From contig JAQVEY010000213.1 in the NCBI GenBank assembly GCA_028697515.1, positions 1-5,203 on the forward strand: a DNA stretch of 5,203 nucleotides, given 5' to 3'. Source of the stretch: Bacteroidales bacterium. Lineage in GTDB: Bacteria; Bacteroidota; Bacteroidia; Bacteroidales; ML635J-15. The position numbers and the translations under genes are program-made. The notes beneath the pieces are model-generated. The model was not told the DNA's origin, did no database searches, and saw only the letters and a program-made list of their open reading frames with translations. This document shows, piece after piece, positions 1-5,203 of the stretch (within the stretch, counting starts at the first letter, position 1; every line of letters begins with the position of its first letter).

Positions 1-540
1 CGGGCTTATTCTGCCGATGGCTGCTGGGGTGATGAAGGTTCTGCTACAGTTACAATAAATTCTATTCCGGCTGAAGTTATCGTCACTGGCGGTGGTGCAC
101 AATGCGGTGGCGCTATGACTTTAACTGCCGAAAATGGTAATGATGGAACAATTTATTGGCAAAATACTACTAGTGGTGGTACAAGTATTGCTGATCCAAG
201 CACATCCGAAACTGTTTCATCTACAGGAATTTATTACTTTAGAGCACAATCTGCAGAAGGTTGCTGGGGTGATGAAGGTTCTGCAAGTGTTACAATATAT
301 GATTTACCTAATCCAGTAATTGTAACCGGCGGCGGTTCTCAGTGTGGTGGTTCAATGACTTTATCGGCTGACAATGGTGGTGACGGAACTATCTACTGGC
401 AAAATACAAATACTAGTGGAGTAAGTACTGCTAATCCAAGTACTTCCGAAACTGTTTCAACTTCTGGCACTTATTATTTCCGGGCTTATTCTACCGATGG
501 CTGCTGGGGTGATGAAGGCTCTGCAAGTGTTTCTATATTT
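1..540 (+). repeat. 240-bp tandem repeats encoding 80-aa Ig-like (Ig_7-type) units
   Basis: The units are 61-300 and 301-540, and 1-60 is the tail of a further copy. The period is exactly 240 bp, which keeps the reading frame. By hand count the two full units share about 178 of 240 bases. Each unit contains TGGG.QCGG near its start, TIYWQN in the middle and GCWGDEGSA near its end. The two cysteines per unit (window residues 35 and 88, 115 and 168) could form an intradomain disulfide. The pattern resembles the CHU_C-associated Ig-like family (Ig_7). More copies probably lie to the left of the window. Confidence 0.92.
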
Positions 541-2154
541 GAATTCCCTGTTGCTGATGATCCTGAAGATGTAACCGCATGTGGTTCATATATGTTGCCA
601 GCATTAACAAATGGTGATTATTTTACAACAAGCGGTGGTATTAGTTTAATTGCTGAAGGAACAGAAATTCCAACAACTCAGACAATATTTGTCTATGCAG
701 AAACAGGAACTAGTCCAAACTGTACAGATGAAAATAGTTTTACAGTTACAATTATTGATATGCCTGTAATTGACGACCCAGAAGATGTAATTGCATGTGA
801 ACAATATATTTTACCCGCATTATCAAACGGAGAATATTTTGCAGAAACAGGTGGCATAGATCCTATAGCTACCGGTACAACAATTACAAGCAATCAAACA
901 ATATACGTTTACGGTGAAACAGGTACTGTTCCAAATTGTACTGCCGAAAACAGCTTTACTGTTACAATAAATACTGCTGTTCCTGTAGATTTAGGGGATG
1001 ATATATATGAATGTGGAGGTACTGTTAGTCTTGATGCCGGAGAAGGATATGTGTCATACGAATGGAATGGAACTCCAGGAGATCAGACTTACGAGGTTAC
1101 TGAATCAGGAACATATACCGTAGTTGTGGAAGATAGTAACGGATGTACAGCATCTGACGAAATAGATGTAACTATCTATCCTGCACTTACATTTTCATTA
1201 AGTTCAACAAACGAATCCGAACCAGGAGCAAATGATGGAAGCATTACCGTTGAAATTACAGGTGGAACGCCTGATTATTTTATCTCTTGGATGACAGGAG
1301 ATGATGTTACATCTTCAACTACATATACAATTACCGGACTAAGCGGTGGTAATTACACGATAACTGTTATGGATAATAATAGCTGCATAGACATAGATTG
1401 GATTACGGTTAATACCGATGGTATTGCTCCTGTTGCAAGCTTTACGGCAGATGCAACCGAGGCTTGCGATAATCTTACCGTTACATTTGCAGATCAAAGT
1501 TCAAATACTCCTACAAGCTGGGCATGGGACTTTGGTGATGGTCAATATTCAATTGAGCAAAATCCTGTTCACGAATATACAAATCCGGGAACATATACTG
1601 TAAGCCTTGTTTCAGAAAATGAATATGGAGACAACACTGCCGAATATGAAGATTATATCGTAATCGGAGAAACTCCTGATATCAATTATGAAGTAACTTC
1701 TGCTACCGGCGAATTTGTAGCTGACGGAGCAATTACTGTAACCCTAACAGGCGGTCAAGAACCTTATATTGTCGAATGGGCACATGATACTGAAGAAACT
1801 TCATTAGAACTTACAGGTCTTATGCCAGGAGATTATTATATCAGTGTTACCGAAAGCCTTGCCAATTGTCAGGATAATGAACATATTGTTGTAGATTTTG
1901 TAAATATTATAATTTCGGAAACTACAAGTTGCAGAATATATCCAAATCCTGCTTCTGATATTATCTACATGGAATTTGAGAACGAAACTCCTCAAAATAT
2001 TGAATTATTAAATTCTTTAGGAGAAGTTGTTTCTAATCAAAAACCTACTACATTACAAACTAGTTTAAATATTGATACTTTTGCACCGGGTACTTATTTT
2101 ATCAGACTGTATTACATAAATTCTGTAATTACACATAAAATAGTTTTAAAATAA
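1..2154 (+). CDS. T9SS-secreted modular surface protein (Ig-like/PKD/SprB-like repeats), 5'-truncated by window edge
   Basis: Seen: the reading frame is open from base 1 to the TAA at 2152-2154, so 717 C-terminal residues are visible and the start lies off the left edge. The Met at 115 is inside a repeat and is not the start. Domain order in window residues: the end of one 80-residue Ig-like repeat (1-20) and two full copies (21-100, 101-180); two 72-residue repeats (181-252, 253-324); an Ig/PKD-like domain with a GDD...C...GC pattern (325-394); a SprB-like repeat (about 395-472, NDGSITVEITGGTP); a PKD domain with WDFGDG at 509-514; a second SprB-like repeat (560-634); and a C-terminal sorting domain (about 639-717) with YPNPASD and the closing GTYFIRL...KIVLK pattern. 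Known: such tails (Por_Secre_tail, TIGR04183) direct type IX secretion and cell-surface attachment, and the repeats are typical of Bacteroidota adhesins and gliding-associated proteins. Inferred: an extracellular adhesin or structural protein. The ligand is unknown, and an N-terminal catalytic domain off-window cannot be excluded. Confidence 0.93.
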   Translation, partial: RAYSADGCWGDEGSATVTINSIPAEVIVTGGGAQCGGAMTLTAENGNDGTIYWQNTTSGGTSIADPSTSETVSSTGIYYFRAQSAEGCWGDEGSASVTIYDLPNPVIVTGGGSQCGGSMTLSADNGGDGTIYWQNTNTSGVSTANPSTSETVSTSGTYYFRAYSTDGCWGDEGSASVSIFEFPVADDPEDVTACGSYMLPALTNGDYFTTSGGISLIAEGTEIPTTQTIFVYAETGTSPNCTDENSFTVTIIDMPVIDDPEDVIACEQYILPALSNGEYFAETGGIDPIATGTTITSNQTIYVYGETGTVPNCTAENSFTVTINTAVPVDLGDDIYECGGTVSLDAGEGYVSYEWNGTPGDQTYEVTESGTYTVVVEDSNGCTASDEIDVTIYPALTFSLSSTNESEPGANDGSITVEITGGTPDYFISWMTGDDVTSSTTYTITGLSGGNYTITVMDNNSCIDIDWITVNTDGIAPVASFTADATEACDNLTVTFADQSSNTPTSWAWDFGDGQYSIEQNPVHEYTNPGTYTVSLVSENEYGDNTAEYEDYIVIGETPDINYEVTSATGEFVADGAITVTLTGGQEPYIVEWAHDTEETSLELTGLMPGDYYISVTESLANCQDNEHIVVDFVNIIISETTSCRIYPNPASDIIYMEFENETPQNIELLNSLGEVVSNQKPTTLQTSLNIDTFAPGTYFIRLYYINSVITHKIVLK
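541..972 (+). repeat. 216-bp tandem repeat encoding two 72-aa units
   Basis: The units are 541-756 and 757-972, both exactly 216 bp. By hand alignment their proteins are identical at about 48 of 72 positions. Shared landmarks are PV.DDPEDV.AC near the start, LPAL.NG.YF, then QTI.VY.ETGT.PNCT.ENSFTVTI at the end. I recall similar units in flavobacterial gliding-associated large proteins, but I cannot name a Pfam family for them with certainty. They are unrelated in sequence to the preceding 80-residue units and probably form their own beta-sandwich domains. Confidence 0.88.
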
Positions 2155-2184
2155 GTTTTTCGGTAATAACACTAAATATAAAAG

Positions 2185-2946
2185 ATGAAAATAATAAGTT
2201 TTAACCTTAATGGTATTCGGTCTGCCATAAATAAAGGTTTGTATGAGTGGTTGGAAAATGAAAGTCCTGATATTTTATGTGTTCAGGAAATAAAAGCAAT
2301 GCCCGACCAGATTGATTTGTTCAAATTTCGTGAACTGGGCTATCACTCATATATTAATTCTGCACAAAAACCTGGTTATAGCGGTGTCGCAATTTTTTCA
2401 AAATCTGAACCTAACTTTGTTAAACCAGGAATCGGTATTCCTGAATTTGATAAAGAAGGTAGATTGCTCCGACTTGATTTCGGTGATTTAACACAGATAA
2501 ATTCTTATTTTCCATCAGGAACAATGGGCGATGTAAGACAAGAGGTAAAAATGGCTTATCTAAGTGCTATTCAGAATTATATTGATAATCTTAAGAAAGA
2601 AAGACCAAATATTATTCTATCAGGGGACTACAATATTTGTCACAAAGAAATTGACATCAGCAATCCTCAAAACAAAAAAGGGGTTTCCGGCTTTTTACCC
2701 GAAGAACGTGAATGGGTTACAAAATTTCTTGCAAGCGGTTTTGTTGATTCATTTAGAGTATTTGACCAAAGTAAAGACAAGTACTCGTGGTGGAGCTATC
2801 GTGCAGGAGCAAGAGCAAAAAATTTGGGCTGGAGAATTGATTACCATATGGTTTCGGATTCTTTAAAAGATAAACTTAAAAATGCAGCAATTTTAAGCGA
2901 AATTAATATGTCCGATCACTGCCCTGTAGTTGTGGAGATAGAGTAA
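2185..2946 (+). CDS. xth: Exodeoxyribonuclease III (AP endonuclease, EEP superfamily)
   Basis: 253 residues, the usual size for ExoIII/ExoA. Known role: cytoplasmic, Mg-dependent base-excision repair enzyme that cuts the strand 5' of abasic sites and has 3'-5' exonuclease and 3'-phosphatase activity on duplex DNA. Seen: all the exonuclease-endonuclease-phosphatase active-site motifs are intact. These are N7 in FNLNGIRSA, E35 in VQEIK, Y108 in NSYFPSG, D148 and N150 in SGDYNI, D219 in GWRIDYH, and D244-H245 in SDHCPVV. The start is set by the MKIISFNLNG beginning typical of the family; the upstream stretch is A-rich with no Shine-Dalgarno, as is usual in Bacteroidota. The gene starts 30 bp after the surface-protein stop on the same strand, so read-through transcription is possible, but no functional link is implied. 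It converges with the toxin gene, 38 bp apart. Confidence 0.97.
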   Translation: MKIISFNLNGIRSAINKGLYEWLENESPDILCVQEIKAMPDQIDLFKFRELGYHSYINSAQKPGYSGVAIFSKSEPNFVKPGIGIPEFDKEGRLLRLDFGDLTQINSYFPSGTMGDVRQEVKMAYLSAIQNYIDNLKKERPNIILSGDYNICHKEIDISNPQNKKGVSGFLPEEREWVTKFLASGFVDSFRVFDQSKDKYSWWSYRAGARAKNLGWRIDYHMVSDSLKDKLKNAAILSEINMSDHCPVVVEIE

Positions 2947-2984
2947 GTGTGCAACTCTGTTATGGAATCTGTGGGTTACTAATT

Positions 2985-3260
2985 TTAGAACAAATCGGAA
3001 TGTGAGCCAGTTCTATATAATTTTAATATTCTTAAAACTTTCTCTTTTTTGTAAATCAGAAGCCAATCAGGTTGAATGTGGCATTCGCGATAGGATGAGT
3101 AATTCCCAGATAGATTGTGGTCTTTATATTTTATAGGAAGAGGCTCATCTCCAGATGAAAGTTTTTCAATAACAATATTTAATTCGGATTCATCAAGTTT
3201 TCTTTTTCTTGCAAGTTTTAAGTCAGATAGATACTTATTTGTAAATTCGATAGAATACAT
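2985..3260 (-). CDS. yafQ: YafQ-family mRNA interferase toxin (type II TA, RelE/ParE superfamily)
   Basis: 91 residues, nearly the length of E. coli YafQ (92). Seen: the C-terminal half carries the full YafQ signature: KDHNLSG (H48), RECHI.PDWLLIY (H61, D65, W66) and the terminal RTGSHSDLF (H87, F91). These match the residues important for catalysis in E. coli YafQ. Known: YafQ is a ribosome-dependent endonuclease that cuts mRNA in the A site, preferring AAA followed by a purine, and is neutralised by its antitoxin in a complex. The ATG directly follows the antitoxin stop (TAG then ATG, no spacer), and no Shine-Dalgarno is visible, so translation is probably coupled to that of the antitoxin. 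The gene is complete with no frameshift or lost catalytic residue, so the toxin is likely functional. The yafQ symbol is used at family level; strict orthology to the E. coli gene is not claimed. Confidence 0.93.
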   Translation of the reverse strand: MYSIEFTNKYLSDLKLARKRKLDESELNIVIEKLSSGDEPLPIKYKDHNLSGNYSSYRECHIQPDWLLIYKKEKVLRILKLYRTGSHSDLF

Positions 3261-3458
3261 CTATTTTGACTTTTTTAAATAATCGTTATAATCCTTGCAT
3301 TTAGTCGTTTTTCCCGTTTCCATCTCCTCAATTGCTTCATCTAACGAGCTTATTTTTTGCGGTTTTATACTAACTACATCGCTAAGACTTTTTAAAAAAT
3401 CTAACAGTTTTTTGCCAGCCTTCGAATTCTCGTCAATATCAATTGTATATGTTGCCAT
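3261..3458 (-). CDS. Probable antitoxin partner of the YafQ-family toxin
   Basis: 65 residues, first gene of a two-gene operon with the YafQ-type toxin. Role by position: binds and neutralises the toxin and probably represses its own promoter. Seen: a short hydrophobic/polar beta-strand-like start (TYTIDID), a helix-like segment with KAGKKLLDFLKSL, a second strand (VVSIKP), then an acidic stretch with SLDEAIEEMETG and a lysine/tyrosine-rich tail ending DYLKKSK. It does not resemble the DinJ/RelB ribbon-helix-helix antitoxins usually paired with YafQ. It looks like the small Bacteroidota antitoxins of the DUF2683-like kind, but I cannot confirm that family. The ATG at 3456-3458 is the only sensible start, since it lies about 22 bp below the promoter -7 box. 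Antitoxin identity rests mainly on the gene pair. Confidence 0.82.
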   Translation of the reverse strand: MATYTIDIDENSKAGKKLLDFLKSLSDVVSIKPQKISSLDEAIEEMETGKTTKCKDYNDYLKKSK

Positions 3459-3480
3459 TTTATAAAAAATTACTTTTTTA

Positions 3481-3511
3481 CAAATATACTGTTAAATTAT
3501 GTAATTGTCAA
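3481..3511 (-). promoter_or_regulatory. Bacteroidota-type promoter of the toxin-antitoxin operon
   Basis: Read on the minus strand, TTG at 3511-3509 is followed by exactly 20 bases and then TATATTTG at 3488-3481. This fits the Bacteroidota primary sigma-factor pattern of a -33 TTG and a -7 TAnnTTTG. The -7 box ends 22 bp before the antitoxin ATG, giving a short leader. A 12-bp AT palindrome lies in the spacer and may be an operator. The location in the 220-bp gap directly ahead of the operon supports the call; no start-site data are available. Confidence 0.7.
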
Positions 3512-3550
3512 TCTTCAGTGGAAATTTTTATGCCAATTTTTTTTCTTTTA

Positions 3551-3670
3551 TCCCTTACGACTCAACTGCCCCAGGCTTTATTGACCAACCGATGTAAGAT
3601 TGCGATAATGCTAAGCCCTTTTTGATGGCAGAGTTTTCTAACTGACTCGCTTAAAAGTGGACAGTTTGTT
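3551..3670. other. Noncoding, GC-shifted island between TA promoter and nuclease stop
   Basis: The gap 3459-3678 holds no convincing gene. Its right part (3551-3660) is about 45% GC by hand count, while the adjoining 3441-3550 is about 19%. Inside are nested short inverted repeats: CTGCC at 3566-3570 with GGCAG at 3627-3631, and GGCTT at 3574-3578 with AAGCC at 3613-3617. Near the right end, read on the minus strand, TGTCCACTTTTAAG resembles the tip of some insertion sequences. No transposase remnant, matching terminal repeat or target duplication is visible. It could be a mobile-element scar, a small structured RNA or nothing special. Confidence 0.35.
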
Positions 3671-3678
3671 TTCCCCTT

Positions 3679-4941
3679 TTACTCCAAAACCTTTATTGCT
3701 TTTTCGTTTTCAGGGTATGTTGATGGTGTGCCTTCGTAGTCTTTTACTTTCCCTTTTATGCAAACTTTTTTATTAAGTAAGAACTTTTCGGGCTCGTAAC
3801 TAAAATTTATAACATTCGATTTCCAAATTGTAGCTGTAAAAATCTGATGAGGAAAACTCTTATCTATATTGATGAAAATATGTCCCTTTTTTGATTTGTG
3901 TGTGCTGACAACGGTTCCACAAATAGTAACATCTTTGGGATAATCATAAAACTGTTTTGCTTCAACTGTATTATAACAATCTTTAGGTAAATCTGATTTT
4001 TTCAATGGAGCCACATCGTTCTTTTTTGTACCTGTACGCCATAAGGAAATATCTGCTACTGATTCGATTAGCTTTTCCTCATCATTAGTCAGTGTCGGAT
4101 AATAATTTATCCCAGTAATTTTTTCTAGCGAATCAATACTAACGACATAAGATTCTATTGGATAATCAAGGTTTTTCTGAGAAACCAAAAAAGCTATTCC
4201 TTTATTGTTTTTAAAATCTACAACAATTTTATAATGATATTCAGGAATTGATAAATTGTTTTTACTTCTCTCCTGCTTTGGTAAATCGTCTCTCAAAATG
4301 GGGGCTGTAACGACAAAAACATCTAAACCGGGGTTGTTATATACATACTCTCTCACAAAGCTTTCTACATCAGCCCAAAGTTCTCTGTTAAAAGCCGGCA
4401 GTTGAGGTGTCATATTTGAATAGAAATATGATTCTGATAAGGCTGTTGCCGACCATCTGAAATCTGCTGAAGGAGCCAAATGTCCTCGGTCGTATCCAAA
4501 TCCATCATATTTGAGTGTGCCATCTTCTTTCTCTTCTGTAAGAAAATAATCTTCCTCTTCGGAAGAGCCTGTTTTTATAAGACTATCTATTCGGAAATCG
4601 TTTGTTCTATTAATGCCTCCTGTGGCGATATCTCTTGAAACAATATGAGCAGTCCACTTTGCCATCTCGTGTTCTTCGTCATAAACCAGACAAAATGCCG
4701 AATGACAGATTAATTCTTCGCCTTCTTTTAGCTCTGGTAATCCTTTTTCAATAAGTTGTGTTTTAAGTTGTTCTAATTTTATTTTTTCGACAACAGCAAA
4801 AATACTATCTCTGGTTTTGTTTAATCTGTCAATTTCGGCATTAAGTGTTGCCAGTTCTTTTTCAGCATTTTGTGAATATGCCGGTAAGACTGACATTAGA
4901 ATTAATGCCATTATTATTAACAACAAAACTTTGATTTTCAT
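3679..4941 (-). CDS. Secreted DNA/RNA non-specific endonuclease (DRGH family) with C-terminal OB-fold-like domain
   Basis: 420 residues. Known role of the family (Serratia nuclease, NucA, EndoG): metal-dependent, sequence-independent cleavage of DNA and RNA through a beta-beta-alpha-metal fold. Seen: a signal peptide at 1-23 (hydrophobic LLLIIMALIL, probable cleavage after AYS); a charged coiled-coil-like segment at about 26-65; the nuclease core at about 75-305 with the catalytic DRGH at 151-154 (H154 general base), SNMTPQ at 175-180, N185 in FNRELW as probable metal ligand and E193; then about 320-420 with VTICGTVVST...IFINID...FTATIW...VCIKGKVKDYEG, which looks like an OB-fold nucleic-acid-binding domain. 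An acidic insert (about 126-141) precedes DRGH. There is no T9SS tail, so the product is probably periplasmic or released. It starts 32 bp after the stop of the upstream surface-type gene on the same strand and has no clear promoter of its own, which suggests co-transcription. Confidence 0.93.
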   Translation of the reverse strand: MKIKVLLLIIMALILMSVLPAYSQNAEKELATLNAEIDRLNKTRDSIFAVVEKIKLEQLKTQLIEKGLPELKEGEELICHSAFCLVYDEEHEMAKWTAHIVSRDIATGGINRTNDFRIDSLIKTGSSEEEDYFLTEEKEDGTLKYDGFGYDRGHLAPSADFRWSATALSESYFYSNMTPQLPAFNRELWADVESFVREYVYNNPGLDVFVVTAPILRDDLPKQERSKNNLSIPEYHYKIVVDFKNNKGIAFLVSQKNLDYPIESYVVSIDSLEKITGINYYPTLTNDEEKLIESVADISLWRTGTKKNDVAPLKKSDLPKDCYNTVEAKQFYDYPKDVTICGTVVSTHKSKKGHIFINIDKSFPHQIFTATIWKSNVINFSYEPEKFLLNKKVCIKGKVKDYEGTPSTYPENEKAIKVLE

Positions 4942-4973
4942 ATTTATATCAGGGCTATATACCCAAAAAACTA

Positions 4974-5203
4974 TTATTCTTTATATAACAAAATGTCATC
5001 GAGTAAGAATACACCTTTTTGTCCTGTTTCTGCTTTATATCTGAATGCAATATAAGCGTTACCTGAATAAGATGACAGGTCAACAGAGCCAGATTGAGTC
5101 CAATCGCCATATCCAACAGTAGGTGCGCTTGCAAATGTGGCAGGAATAACCGTCCAATTAAAATCCTGAGGACTCGAACTACCATCATAATCCGTAGATA
5201 CAA
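4974..5203 (-). CDS. C-terminus of a probable choice-of-anchor-J/DUF5017-like extracellular protein, 5'-truncated by window edge
   Basis: Seen: on the minus strand one frame runs open from the right edge (first full codon at 5201-5199) to TAA at 4976-4974, immediately followed by an in-frame TAG. It encodes 75 residues and has no start codon in the window. Composition is beta-rich, with DYDGSSSPQDFNWTVIP, then DWTQSGSVDLSSYSG, YIAFRYKAETG and a closing FLLDDILLYKE. This order (W..SG.VDLS.YSG..YIAFRY....DDI) is typical of choice-of-anchor-J/DUF5017-like beta-sandwich domains at the ends of Bacteroidota extracellular proteins, often together with DUF5689. Known: such domains are found in lectin-like or surface-bound proteins; their ligands are mostly undefined. 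The gene lies 32 bp upstream of the secreted nuclease on the same strand, so the two probably form an operon. The identity of the rest of the protein is unknown. Confidence 0.78.
   Translation of the reverse strand, partial: VSTDYDGSSSPQDFNWTVIPATFASAPTVGYGDWTQSGSVDLSSYSGNAYIAFRYKAETGQKGVFLLDDILLYKE

Noticed and set aside
1..540. Regular repeats considered as a CRISPR array
   Set aside because: The 240-bp period, in-frame coding and lack of short identical repeats with unique spacers show that they are protein domain repeats.
693..893. Minus-strand open frame opposite the 72-residue repeats
   Set aside because: It is antisense to a clearly coding repeat region, and its pattern follows from the repeat on the other strand.
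2076..2083. TACTTTTG, a match to the -7 promoter box, 100 bp before xth
   Set aside because: No TTG at the right spacing upstream, and it lies inside the conserved sorting-domain coding sequence, so a chance match is likely.
2564..2866. 100-codon plus-strand frame inside the exonuclease III gene
   Set aside because: The overlapping xth frame carries all the catalytic motifs; this frame is a by-product with no recognisable features.
2947..2984. Possible bidirectional terminator between the convergent xth and toxin genes
   Set aside because: I found no stem with a following T-run on either strand in these 38 bases.
3443..3625. 60-codon open frame on the plus strand across the TA promoter and the GC island
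   Set aside because: It overlaps the antitoxin start and promoter, spans two regions of very different composition and shows no domain-like pattern.
3551..3670. Integron attC site in the GC-shifted island
   Set aside because: No proper RYYYAAC/GTTRRRY core pair could be found at the ends of the inverted repeats.
4952..4964. GGGCTATATACCC short hairpin between the anchor-type gene and the nuclease
   Set aside because: The stem is only 3-4 bp, and on the transcribed minus strand the T-run comes before, not after, the stem, so it is not a usable intrinsic terminator.
4955..5203. 82-codon minus-strand frame at the right edge, starting with an ATG
   Set aside because: It is out of frame with the adjacent frame that encodes a recognisable anchor-type domain ending at 4974; its own protein is low in pattern and rich in hydrophobic runs, as expected of a shadow.

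Overview
The window looks like a chromosomal segment of a Bacteroidota bacterium. The evidence is a type IX secretion (T9SS) C-terminal sorting domain, a chain of Ig-like/PKD/SprB-type surface modules, AT-rich DNA, start codons without a Shine-Dalgarno sequence, and one promoter matching the Bacteroidota pattern TTG-N20-TAnnTTTG. The order cannot be fixed from this sequence alone.

Layout: (1) 1-2154, plus strand: the C-terminal 717 residues of a large secreted modular surface protein. Its gene is open to the left edge. It contains an 80-residue tandem repeat, a different 72-residue tandem repeat, an Ig/PKD-like domain, two SprB-like repeats flanking a PKD domain, and the T9SS sorting tail. 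(2) 2185-2946, plus strand: a complete exodeoxyribonuclease III, 30 bp downstream. (3) 2985-3458, minus strand: a type II toxin-antitoxin operon converging on the exonuclease gene. A 65-residue antitoxin is followed with zero spacing by a YafQ-family toxin with its expected catalytic residues, and a good promoter lies upstream. (4) 3459-3678: a 220-bp noncoding gap made of the TA promoter (very AT-rich) and a compositionally different island of about 45% GC with nested inverted repeats, possibly a mobile-element scar. (5) 3679-4941, minus strand: a secreted DRGH-type (EndoG/NucA) non-specific nuclease with a C-terminal OB-fold-like domain. (6) 4974-5203, minus strand: the C-terminal 75 residues of a probable choice-of-anchor-J/DUF5017-like extracellular protein. 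Its start lies beyond the right edge. It sits 32 bp upstream of the nuclease and is probably co-transcribed with it.

Functionally there are three separate themes: cell-surface adhesion or gliding-type architecture, DNA repair with a toxin-antitoxin module, and an exported nuclease paired with a surface-type protein that may serve extracellular nucleic-acid use. I see no wholly unknown system here. The most interesting points are the nuclease plus anchor-domain pair, the toxin's unusual antitoxin, the GC island between them, and the mosaic repeats of the surface protein.
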